From NCBI GenBank assembly GCA_943330985.1, contig CALQJV010000045.1:1-7802 (forward strand): a stretch of 7,802 nucleotides of DNA. Direction: 5' to 3'. Positions 1-5,921 of the stretch are shown here, piece after piece. This stretch comes from Chitinophaga pinensis (GTDB lineage Bacteria; Bacteroidota; Bacteroidia; M30B66). The stretch's first letter is position 1. Every line of letters begins with the position of its first letter. The notes below the pieces were generated by a model, which saw nothing but the letters and a program-made list of their open reading frames with translations, had not been told where the DNA came from and made no database searches. A program made the translations under genes and the position numbers.

Positions 1-501
1 AGGTTAATTGATGGTCTATTGAAATACTCGAAGACTGATGAGCTTACGATATCTGATAAATCAGAAGTTGACTTGAATAAATTATGCGACAGTTTATCCA
101 TCCTGCTTGGTTTTAAGAATGATTTAAAGCTTCAATTAAAAACAGAGCTTAAAGCCATTTATGTAAACCCAACGGTGATAGATCAAATTCTCATCAACTT
201 AATAACAAACGCGATAAAGTATTGCGATAAACCTCAGGTTGATGTTGAATTAGGTATTTCTGAAAACGATACACATTACTTATTTTCTGTAAAAGATAAT
301 GGTCCTGGAATAGCACCTAAACACCACGATAAAATATTCAATATTTTTGAAGTGATGGCCTTGAAAGATAAAAACGGTCAGCGCGGAAATGGAATTGGTT
401 TAGCTTCCGTTAAGAAAATTGTAGAGAAATGTCAGGGCGAAATTAAAGTGGAATCTGAATTAGGAAAAGGTTCCAATTTTATGTTCTCTTTAGCCAAATA
501 A
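1..501 (+). CDS. Sensor histidine kinase, C-terminal part (5' end outside window)
   Basis: This is the C-terminal 166 residues of a two-component sensor kinase, which autophosphorylates a histidine and passes the phosphate to a response regulator. The frame is open from base 1, starting RLIDGLLKYSK, which resembles the end of the HisKA dimerisation helix. The TTG at 19 is therefore probably internal and not a start. The phosphoacceptor His lies upstream and cannot be checked. The HATPase_c domain is complete. It has an N box (LINLITNAIKY, about fragment residues 64-74), a G1 box (DNGPGIAP, 99-106), an F box (KIFNIFE, 111-117), a G2 box (GNGIGL, 129-134) and a final GKGSNF loop (155-160). All nucleotide-binding residues look intact. 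The protein ends right after the domain with no attached receiver domain, and no response regulator gene follows. The spacing and wording of the motifs resemble PAS- or phytochrome-linked kinases, but the sensor part is not visible. Confidence 0.93.
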   Translation, partial: RLIDGLLKYSKTDELTISDKSEVDLNKLCDSLSILLGFKNDLKLQLKTELKAIYVNPTVIDQILINLITNAIKYCDKPQVDVELGISENDTHYLFSVKDNGPGIAPKHHDKIFNIFEVMALKDKNGQRGNGIGLASVKKIVEKCQGEIKVESELGKGSNFMFSLAK

Positions 502-506
502 TTTGG
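494..506. terminator. Short palindrome between convergent genes, possible weak shared terminator
   Basis: CCAAATAATTTGG is a perfect 13-base palindrome around one central base. As a hairpin it gives five pairs (CCAAA/TTTGG) and the loop TAA, which is the kinase stop codon. It sits between the kinase stop and the stop of the opposing DUF3820 gene (510). No strong T tract follows on either strand, so a terminator role is only inferred from the convergent position. Confidence 0.2.
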
Positions 507-509
507 AGT

Positions 510-728
510 TTATAATTTCTTTAATAAATCCTCGAGTCCATTACTCTTTATTACCAATAAAGTTTGGAGTAGCATTCCTAATTTCCCTTCAGGAAAACCA
601 TTTCGGTCGAACCACTCTAAATAATTAACAGGTAGGTCTTTCAAAATTACACCTTTGAATTTCCCAAACGGCATACGCATTTTAACTAGGTCGATTAATA
701 GATTGGGGTCGGGAGTATCTGTATTCAT
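510..728 (-). CDS. Small DUF3820 family protein (QSregVF_b-like)
   Basis: This is a 72-residue cytoplasmic protein with no signal peptide or membrane segment. Nearly the whole chain matches the DUF3820 pattern as I remember it: MPFGKFKG at residues 19-26, then DLPVNYLEWF (31-40), GFPEGKLG (44-51) and IKSNGLEDLL (60-69). Pfam has called this family a putative quorum-sensing-regulated virulence factor, but its biochemical function is not established and that label should not be transferred. The full domain is present, so the gene looks intact. The ATG at 728 is the first in frame and precedes the domain by about 18 residues; no Shine-Dalgarno sequence is seen. It begins 35 bp after the AsmA-like gene in the same direction, so cotranscription is plausible. 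It ends 8 bp from the opposing kinase gene. Confidence 0.85.
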   Translation of the reverse strand: MNTDTPDPNLLIDLVKMRMPFGKFKGVILKDLPVNYLEWFDRNGFPEGKLGMLLQTLLVIKSNGLEDLLKKL

Positions 729-763
729 TGTCGAATGATTAAATTACGTTGGATTTATGTGGT

Positions 764-3343
764 TTAATTATCGAATTCAATGAACACCTTCTTTTTTGAT
801 TTCGTTTTTGGGTTTTGATCTTTCTGATTTGAAATCAGACTAGTATCTTTTTTAAACATACCAAATTCTTCTTTGAAAATTTGCTTCATTAATTTCTTTT
901 CTGTTTTCAAATCTTCCCGGAATTTTTGTTGCATTCCTTTACTGTCGTATGCAATTACGGGTTTATTAACAGGACCTTTCATGGAAATAAACAAACGTGT
1001 TTTTCCCAATCCATCTTCATCAATTACTCCAAATTCCTCATTTTCTTTTTTCGATTTACGAGCTTTCTTTGCCAATAAATCGGATAAAAACAATTCGAAA
1101 TGATAATCTACCACATTGTCAAAAGTATGCGTACCCGAAACTCCAATATTGATTGCATTAGAAACAATGTCCATGCGAGGTATAATCACATTTCGATTCC
1201 GAATTTCAATCTGATTTTTAAGTGTTGAGAAACGTACATTTCGTAATTCATCCAAACTAATAAACCGCGATAAATTATTTAAAGGTGCAAAATTTAGAAG
1301 CGCTCCTTCATTAACTACAATGTTCGCTGTTGCATACAATTTATCGAGATCAATTGATAATCCCGATGAAACAATTGAATTAAGTTGAACATCTGCATCC
1401 AATTTACCTTGAATGTTATCCTTTTTCAATACATCTTGCCCAAAGTCTTCGCATTCATAAAACACTTGAGCAATATCTACTTTCTTTAAATTTACTGCAC
1501 ATTTCAGTATGAGTTGTTCTTCTTGTTTTCCATCCACAGATCCAGACAAACGAATGTTGCCTCCCATTGTTTTCAAGTCGAGTTTTTCGGCAATTAACTC
1601 ACGATTCTCAACTCGGAAATCACCAATTATGTTTCGAGCTATAAACTTCCGGAATTGCAATTGATTAACGCGAGCATTGAGTTTGAGTTTAAGTCTAGGA
1701 GATATACGAAAACGGTAATCATTTTCATTAGTATTGGACGCGTGACGGGCAAACAGTTCATCCAAATAAACCAAATTGCTTTGCACGGTTGAAGTGATTG
1801 TAATTGCTTGGTCTTTGCTAAAAAGATACCCAAATACATTGCCCAAAGTGCCTTTCATTAGGAAGTCGGTTTTTCCTGCTTTCCCTTTAAAATTATCGAC
1901 GCGAACCTCGTTGTTATTAAAATCAAAATTTCCCGAAAACCCGGTATATGCCAATGAATCACCATCAATGTTAAAGGAAACATTGTTTAGCTTCAATAAA
2001 CCCTCTGCCTTAATTATATCAGAAGTGGAATGAGAAATTAGGGAGTTATTCTTTAATTCTCCTTCAATGGCAACATTCAAACTCGCATTTCCAGAAACAA
2101 AATGAACAGGGTTTAGAGAAAAGAATTTCTCTAAATCCGATAAATTGAATGATGCAGAAGTATGCGCTTTTATATAGGGGTTCTTGAAATTGCGAAGGTG
2201 AATTTCACCACTGGCCTTTCCATCATTTAATTCAGCATAAATATTGGTTAAGTCGAGCACCGTGCTCTTTAATGAATGGTCGTTCCCATTGTCTATGCGT
2301 CCGGTTAATTTAACATTCTTCAATTCTATGTCCTGTTCAATTTGTCGAATGCTGGCATCTTTAATCTTAAATTGGGCATTAAAATATGGATGTTCATTTT
2401 TGCTCCAATTGCCTTTGAGTATTGCATTGCAATAAAAAATCCCATCGCTTTTGTATTTGCTTATTTCATTAGAATATTCTTTGGGTAATAGCGATAAAAA
2501 GGAACGTATATCCAAATCGACTCCTCCAAATTGAAGATCCATTCCCAAAACATCCTTGTTTTGTATTTTACCTGATACATTGAAAAGTAAATCTGAAAGT
2601 TTAATCCCGCCATCAATGAACGTGTATACCTGGGTCTTTTTATTGATTTCAATCCCCATTTCAATATGTGCATCACGTTCTTTGATCCAGGTAATTTCAT
2701 CGGATTTCAACTGGTTGATTTCAAGGTCGCTTGCCAGTTTTAGAGTGAAGATTTCATTCGATAAATCTCCTTTAAATTTGCCTTTTTTGATTAAATACGA
2801 AGTGGAAAAATCGGCAGAAACATCTTCAATTGTCATACTTACATGCTTTACAAAAACAGCGTTTAATTTAAAATCGACACGTTCGTTTGTTTCGGTATTT
2901 CCCGACTTTAATAAGTCGTAATTTACTACACCTTGAGCATCTCTTAGAATATTTATTGCTCCATTTTGAATGTCAATGCGGTTTATTGAATAATTACCAC
3001 TAAATAATTCGAATATGCCAAAGCTGAAATCAATTTGTTCAGCCTCAATGAAATTGCCTTTTCCATTATATGGTTTAGAATGATGCGCCACTATATGTTC
3101 AAGAGAAATACTTGCCTGTGGGAAATGGTTTAGTAAACTAAAATCGATTTTGCCAATTTCAACACGAATGTTCAGTTGAGTATTAATTTTTTGGAGAAAA
3201 TAGGCCTTTACATCGTCTTCGAAAATATATGCCAAAAGAGAGGCAATTATCAGTAATGCAGTAAAAGATATACTAAGCCATAGCAATGTTTTTCGGATAT
3301 ACTTCCAACTATTCCTAAATATTAAAGATATACGATTCAACAT
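764..3343 (-). CDS. AsmA-like envelope protein, membrane-anchored
   Basis: This 859-residue protein belongs to the AsmA-like group, large inner-membrane-anchored periplasmic proteins linked to outer-membrane homeostasis and, for several members, lipid transport between membranes. A basic N-terminus (R4, R10, K14, R17, K18) precedes one hydrophobic segment (about 19-41), and the rest should face the periplasm. Just after the anchor comes an AsmA-type N-terminal region (about 45-95, including IGKIDFSLL and FPQASISLEHI). A long stretch of beta-strand-like alternating sequence with repeated 'lkdvkltG/G.i.l.nf' wording follows. The AsmA C-terminal region lies at about 640-800 (NIQGKLDADVQL, EGALLNFAPLNNLSRFI, GVSGTHTFDNVVDYHFEL). 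The last ~60 residues are lysine-rich and predicted helical, a tail I recall from Bacteroidota relatives. ATG 3343 gives the expected anchor. The gene follows an 81-bp gap from the upstream gene. Which AsmA subgroup it belongs to, and its substrate, are unknown. Confidence 0.87.
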   Translation of the reverse strand: MLNRISLIFRNSWKYIRKTLLWLSISFTALLIIASLLAYIFEDDVKAYFLQKINTQLNIRVEIGKIDFSLLNHFPQASISLEHIVAHHSKPYNGKGNFIEAEQIDFSFGIFELFSGNYSINRIDIQNGAINILRDAQGVVNYDLLKSGNTETNERVDFKLNAVFVKHVSMTIEDVSADFSTSYLIKKGKFKGDLSNEIFTLKLASDLEINQLKSDEITWIKERDAHIEMGIEINKKTQVYTFIDGGIKLSDLLFNVSGKIQNKDVLGMDLQFGGVDLDIRSFLSLLPKEYSNEISKYKSDGIFYCNAILKGNWSKNEHPYFNAQFKIKDASIRQIEQDIELKNVKLTGRIDNGNDHSLKSTVLDLTNIYAELNDGKASGEIHLRNFKNPYIKAHTSASFNLSDLEKFFSLNPVHFVSGNASLNVAIEGELKNNSLISHSTSDIIKAEGLLKLNNVSFNIDGDSLAYTGFSGNFDFNNNEVRVDNFKGKAGKTDFLMKGTLGNVFGYLFSKDQAITITSTVQSNLVYLDELFARHASNTNENDYRFRISPRLKLKLNARVNQLQFRKFIARNIIGDFRVENRELIAEKLDLKTMGGNIRLSGSVDGKQEEQLILKCAVNLKKVDIAQVFYECEDFGQDVLKKDNIQGKLDADVQLNSIVSSGLSIDLDKLYATANIVVNEGALLNFAPLNNLSRFISLDELRNVRFSTLKNQIEIRNRNVIIPRMDIVSNAINIGVSGTHTFDNVVDYHFELFLSDLLAKKARKSKKENEEFGVIDEDGLGKTRLFISMKGPVNKPVIAYDSKGMQQKFREDLKTEKKLMKQIFKEEFGMFKKDTSLISNQKDQNPKTKSKKKVFIEFDN

Positions 3344-3398
3344 AATGCGAATTTCGGTATGTTTAATCTTCTAACGCATATACATCCTTTTAATTATG

Positions 3399-3426
3399 AA
3401 ATGCCAAATGTTAGTATGTGGCATTT
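3399..3426 (-). terminator. Inverted repeat at the stop codon of the GDPD-like gene, possible terminator or attenuator
   Basis: AAATGCCA (3399-3406) and TGGCATTT (3419-3426) are perfect 8-base inverted copies around a 12-base loop. On the minus strand the hairpin overlaps the TAA stop of the 261-aa gene (3427-3425) and lies 55 bp or more before the AsmA-like start. No T run follows it on the minus strand, so it may be a weak intrinsic terminator, an mRNA-end stabiliser or a protein-binding site. The position between two genes of the run favours a role in transcript control, which is an inference. Confidence 0.35.
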
Positions 3427-4210
3427 AATTGCTTTTCCGTTTTTGCCAATATGTTGCAAAGCTAGTGATGTCGTTAATTTCAATTAAATCAATGCCCGAA
3501 CCATAAAGAATATCGAATGCATTGGGCAACTCTGGTATGTCGTATAAACGAACCAAACGCCCCGCTTTGTGCGCACTTTTAACATGGGTTATCAAATTCA
3601 TATATTCCATGTTCGGCATATTTTTTACACCTTTCCATTTGTAATTGTTTTTTAGAGAAAGGCCCGCTAAAAAAGTGAAAGTTTCATCTTTTGAATAATC
3701 AATTGTCAACGCTGATTCTTCTGCGAAAAGATAGCGTTTGCTTGAATTGAAAATCTTTGAATAAGGAATATTTCCACCAATTACAATTCGAACAGGTTTT
3801 TTATTTCGCTTAGTCCCTTCAAATGATGTTAATATGTTTTGGTAAGGTTCAATTTCTTTCAACAATGCTTCGAATGTAGAATTACTATCACTAACTATTT
3901 TTAAATAAATAATAAATTCATCGGTATGTGTAGGATGAATGTTTTTCAAACCATTTGCAGATCGTAATTTTAATGGTTCTAAATACACTTCTTTGAGTGT
4001 ATTATTTCCACAGTAAAGCGCTCCATTTTTTTTCAATTTTAACTCCGCAGAAATTCCATTAAACCCTAAATTAATGGCATCAAGCATTGGTTTTTTCCTT
4101 TTGTGGTCGTTTGCAGAAAGTGCTTTATCTATAAATACAGACTGACCATTTAACGAGAATTGGAGCCCTAAGAATAATATAAAGTAAAGTAAATTAACTT
4201 TCATAAGCAT
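3425..4210 (-). CDS. Secreted PI-PLC/GDPD-like TIM-barrel protein with degenerate catalytic site
   Basis: This 261-residue protein resembles the uncharacterised PI-PLC/glycerophosphodiesterase-like phosphodiesterase family, in which two His and acidic metal ligands cut phosphodiesters in a TIM barrel. A signal peptide spans about residues 1-22 (MLMKVN, hydrophobic core, cleavage near NG-QS). Family landmarks occur in order: KKPMLDAINLGF (39-50), YLEPL (76-80), VIGGN (143-147), KWKG..NMP (191-199), AHKAGRLVRLYDIPE (213-227) and GIDLIEINDI (239-248). The usual catalytic HSHNDY reads LSANDH (31-36), the ExD pair reads S54-A-E56, and the second His position reads N69. It is therefore probably not a normal phosphodiesterase. 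Length is close to the family's usual size, with a deletion of several residues after N69. ATG 4210 and ATG 4204 are both possible starts (MLM). The gene begins 8 bp after the preceding gene, so the two are very likely cotranscribed. No frameshift is visible and the frame looks maintained. Confidence 0.75.
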   Translation of the reverse strand: MLMKVNLLYFILFLGLQFSLNGQSVFIDKALSANDHKRKKPMLDAINLGFNGISAELKLKKNGALYCGNNTLKEVYLEPLKLRSANGLKNIHPTHTDEFIIYLKIVSDSNSTFEALLKEIEPYQNILTSFEGTKRNKKPVRIVIGGNIPYSKIFNSSKRYLFAEESALTIDYSKDETFTFLAGLSLKNNYKWKGVKNMPNMEYMNLITHVKSAHKAGRLVRLYDIPELPNAFDILYGSGIDLIEINDITSFATYWQKRKSN

Positions 4211-4218
4211 TCGTTTTT

Positions 4219-5658
4219 TTATTTGTTTTCACGAGACATGATGAGATATTCTTGAATGAGTTCATTCTCTTTGTTATTCATATTTAACTTTAGTTGAATG
4301 GTTTCATTCATCTGAATATTAGGTAGTACATAAGAAAATTGTGTAAGCCCAGATTCGAGTTTTATGATTGATTTATCGAGTTTAATTTCTTCTCCAGATT
4401 GTTTAAAGATAGTTAATTGAATGTTAGTTGCTTTATCACTCGATATCTTTATTAAAAGTTCATTCTTAAACAAGCTTATTGAATCGATATGCAATTTGGT
4501 AGATGTGGGTATATAATATTCTTCGCCAACTTGTATTGTATCTTTCTTATAGTAAGCTATTTGACCTTGAAGGCTTTCTCCATTATCGTTCCAGAAAATA
4601 GGGAAAGCGGGAAGCCAACAAACCCGACCAGAGTAATTATTTGTCCAAAAACAATTATACGTAATTGACTTGTTTTTTAATGAATCTGTTTCATTCCAAT
4701 AAGCAATCATAAGAGGATCGAACAGATTCACTAAAGGATTAAAGGGATGAAGAGTTTCTTCGATTAAGGGTGGCATTATCCTCAATTGACTCTTATACAG
4801 GGTGTCTCCAATCATCATGTCATTTCCAATGGTTATTCCATCTTCAAAAAGTAAAATTGTTTTTTCTCCCAAATTTTCGTGTGTTCCTGTTTGGATATTA
4901 TTTACCCATGTCGAAAATGTAACATTTTCGTTGCCCAAATCATTTCCTTTTTTAATTATGGTATGTTCCATAATTTGAATGGGGTATTTTGTAAAATATT
5001 TTCCTGTAGAATCTATGATTTCGGAAGTATAAAGAATTTGAAGCTTATCTCCAATTGAAAATTGTTTGTTAATCTTTTCTCCTAAAGCAATTCCAGGTCG
5101 AACATTTCCCATGTTTTCATATAAATGGCCAAGCATATAGCGCCTTTGATTACTTCCCATGCTCTCAAATTCAACGCAATTCAATTCGGGTTTAAATACA
5201 ATAAACCAGGTTGAATCATTTTCTAATGTGTAAATTTCTGTAGATGGAATATTGGGATTTTTTTGTGGTATAAGAACCTGAATAATTGCACCTTTTTTGC
5301 CACATAATAATCCGGATTGATTTTTCTTTTTTCTATTTATTTCAATCCATGCAACATTATCTTTCCAATGTACAATTTCATCTGAATCAATCTTGTATTT
5401 TCGGGTGTATTCAGATTCTGTTTTCCCTTTTTCTTTAAATCGATTAAAACGTTCAATTACATATGAATCATGATGTTCAATTCGTGTTTCACTCGATATT
5501 CTTTCTTCGAAATAGCTTGGTTTTACTTGCTCATTCTGCTTCGTTTTATCAGAAACCAGAAAATAATTCGACTTCAATAATGAAGTAATTGGAATTTGTG
5601 CAAAATGATAATCGATGCATGAAAAAAACAGGGAAATTAATACAATACAATGTTTCAT
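4219..5658 (-). CDS. Secreted protein of unknown function
   Basis: I do not recognise this 479-residue protein. It starts with a signal peptide (hydrophobic about 4-15, likely cleavage after A20 in HFA-QIP). Cys14 in LFFSC is a poor lipobox, so a lipoprotein is less likely. The mature chain is polar and beta-rich, with aromatic patches such as CFWTNNYSGRVCWLPAFPIF (336-355). Cys119, Cys161, Cys336 and Cys347 could form disulfides in the periplasm or outside. Residues about 388-479 read like an immunoglobulin-like beta-sandwich (LLIKISSDKATNIQLTIF, then SGEEI). That is reminiscent of a T9SS sorting domain, but the PNP motif, the GxY motif and the terminal basic strand are missing. It opens a minus-strand run, 8 bp ahead of the GDPD-like gene, suggesting paired function. 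ATG 5658 is the only start that includes the signal peptide. A possible promoter lies immediately upstream. Confidence 0.85.
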   Translation of the reverse strand: MKHCIVLISLFFSCIDYHFAQIPITSLLKSNYFLVSDKTKQNEQVKPSYFEERISSETRIEHHDSYVIERFNRFKEKGKTESEYTRKYKIDSDEIVHWKDNVAWIEINRKKKNQSGLLCGKKGAIIQVLIPQKNPNIPSTEIYTLENDSTWFIVFKPELNCVEFESMGSNQRRYMLGHLYENMGNVRPGIALGEKINKQFSIGDKLQILYTSEIIDSTGKYFTKYPIQIMEHTIIKKGNDLGNENVTFSTWVNNIQTGTHENLGEKTILLFEDGITIGNDMMIGDTLYKSQLRIMPPLIEETLHPFNPLVNLFDPLMIAYWNETDSLKNKSITYNCFWTNNYSGRVCWLPAFPIFWNDNGESLQGQIAYYKKDTIQVGEEYYIPTSTKLHIDSISLFKNELLIKISSDKATNIQLTIFKQSGEEIKLDKSIIKLESGLTQFSYVLPNIQMNETIQLKLNMNNKENELIQEYLIMSRENK

Positions 5659-5662
5659 AACT

Positions 5663-5693
5663 CAAAAATAACCAAAGTGAATTAATACCACAA
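5663..5693 (-). promoter_or_regulatory. Candidate Bacteroidota promoter for the 479-aa gene
   Basis: Read on the minus strand, TTG (5693-5691) is followed after 20 bases by TATTTTTG (5670-5663). This fits the Bacteroidota primary sigma factor consensus, TTG at -33 and TAnnTTTG at -7. The -7 box ends only four bases before the ATG at 5658, so the transcript would start at or next to the start codon, giving a leaderless or nearly leaderless mRNA. The low base complexity of the region means a chance match is possible. Confidence 0.33.
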
Positions 5694-5780
5694 TTTAAAT
5701 TTCAATTAATCTGAACAAATAACGGGACTAATTCAATGTTCGTTTTTTTATTTAACATGATTAACTGAAAAGATCATCTC

Positions 5781-5853
5781 TCGATTCGTTGTCATGAAAA
5801 ATCATTCAATTAAAAACAATTAAATAGTCGTTAAATTATCGATTTGTGACATG
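5781..5853. repeat. Imperfect direct repeat in the divergent promoter region
   Basis: TCGATTCGTTGTCATG (5781-5796) and TCGATTTGTGACATG (5839-5853) match at 13 of 16 aligned positions with one single-base gap. The copies start 58 bases apart in the middle of the divergent intergenic region. A binding site for a shared regulator is possible but rests only on the repeat and its location. Confidence 0.3.
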
Positions 5854-5921
5854 TATCATATTTGAAAGATTTTTTTGTAGATAATTTGGTCATTTGTAAA
5901 CAGTGTGCAATTTATTGATAT

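Larger units (their letters stand above)
5659..5921. other. Divergent intergenic region with two outward promoters expected
   Basis: This 263-bp AT-rich gap lies between the starts of two divergent secreted-protein genes, so it should hold both promoters. I see no open frame of note and no tRNA-like or other RNA structure. It contains a reasonable Bacteroidota-type promoter facing left and an imperfect direct repeat (5781-5796 and 5839-5853). For the rightward gene no exact TAnnTTTG box is present. The nearest matches are CATATTTG (5857-5864) and TAATTTG (5882-5888), the latter 17 bases after a TTTG at 5861-5864. Confidence 0.6.

Noticed and set aside
19..21. TTG at 19 as the start of a separate 160-aa protein
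   Set aside because: The frame is open to base 1 and the upstream codons (RLIDGL) continue the HisKA helix, so this is the tail of a longer kinase.
546..562. Perfect hairpin CTTTATT-ACC-AATAAAG about 45 bases after the kinase stop codon, a possible kinase terminator
   Set aside because: It lies inside the DUF3820 coding sequence, in codons for conserved-looking LVIK residues, and is followed by only three T. Coding constraint explains it as well.
2556..2921. 121-aa open frame on the + strand, opposite the AsmA-like gene
   Set aside because: It is antisense to a well-supported gene and its translation has no domain-like pattern. The same applies to the other short frames inside 764-3343.
4219..4500. 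T9SS sorting domain at the end of the 479-aa protein
   Set aside because: The strand rhythm is suggestive, but the PNP motif, GxY motif and basic C-terminal strand are absent, unlike the clear sorting domain encoded at 7401-7631.
5598..5658. Lipoprotein signal (Cys14) in the 479-aa protein
   Set aside because: The -3 and -2 positions are Phe-Phe and the residues after Cys are hydrophobic. The A20-Q21 site is a better fit to signal peptidase I cleavage.
5659..5921. Small RNA or riboswitch in the divergent intergenic region
   Set aside because: No stable GC-containing stems or recognisable riboswitch core were found. The region looks like ordinary AT-rich promoter DNA.
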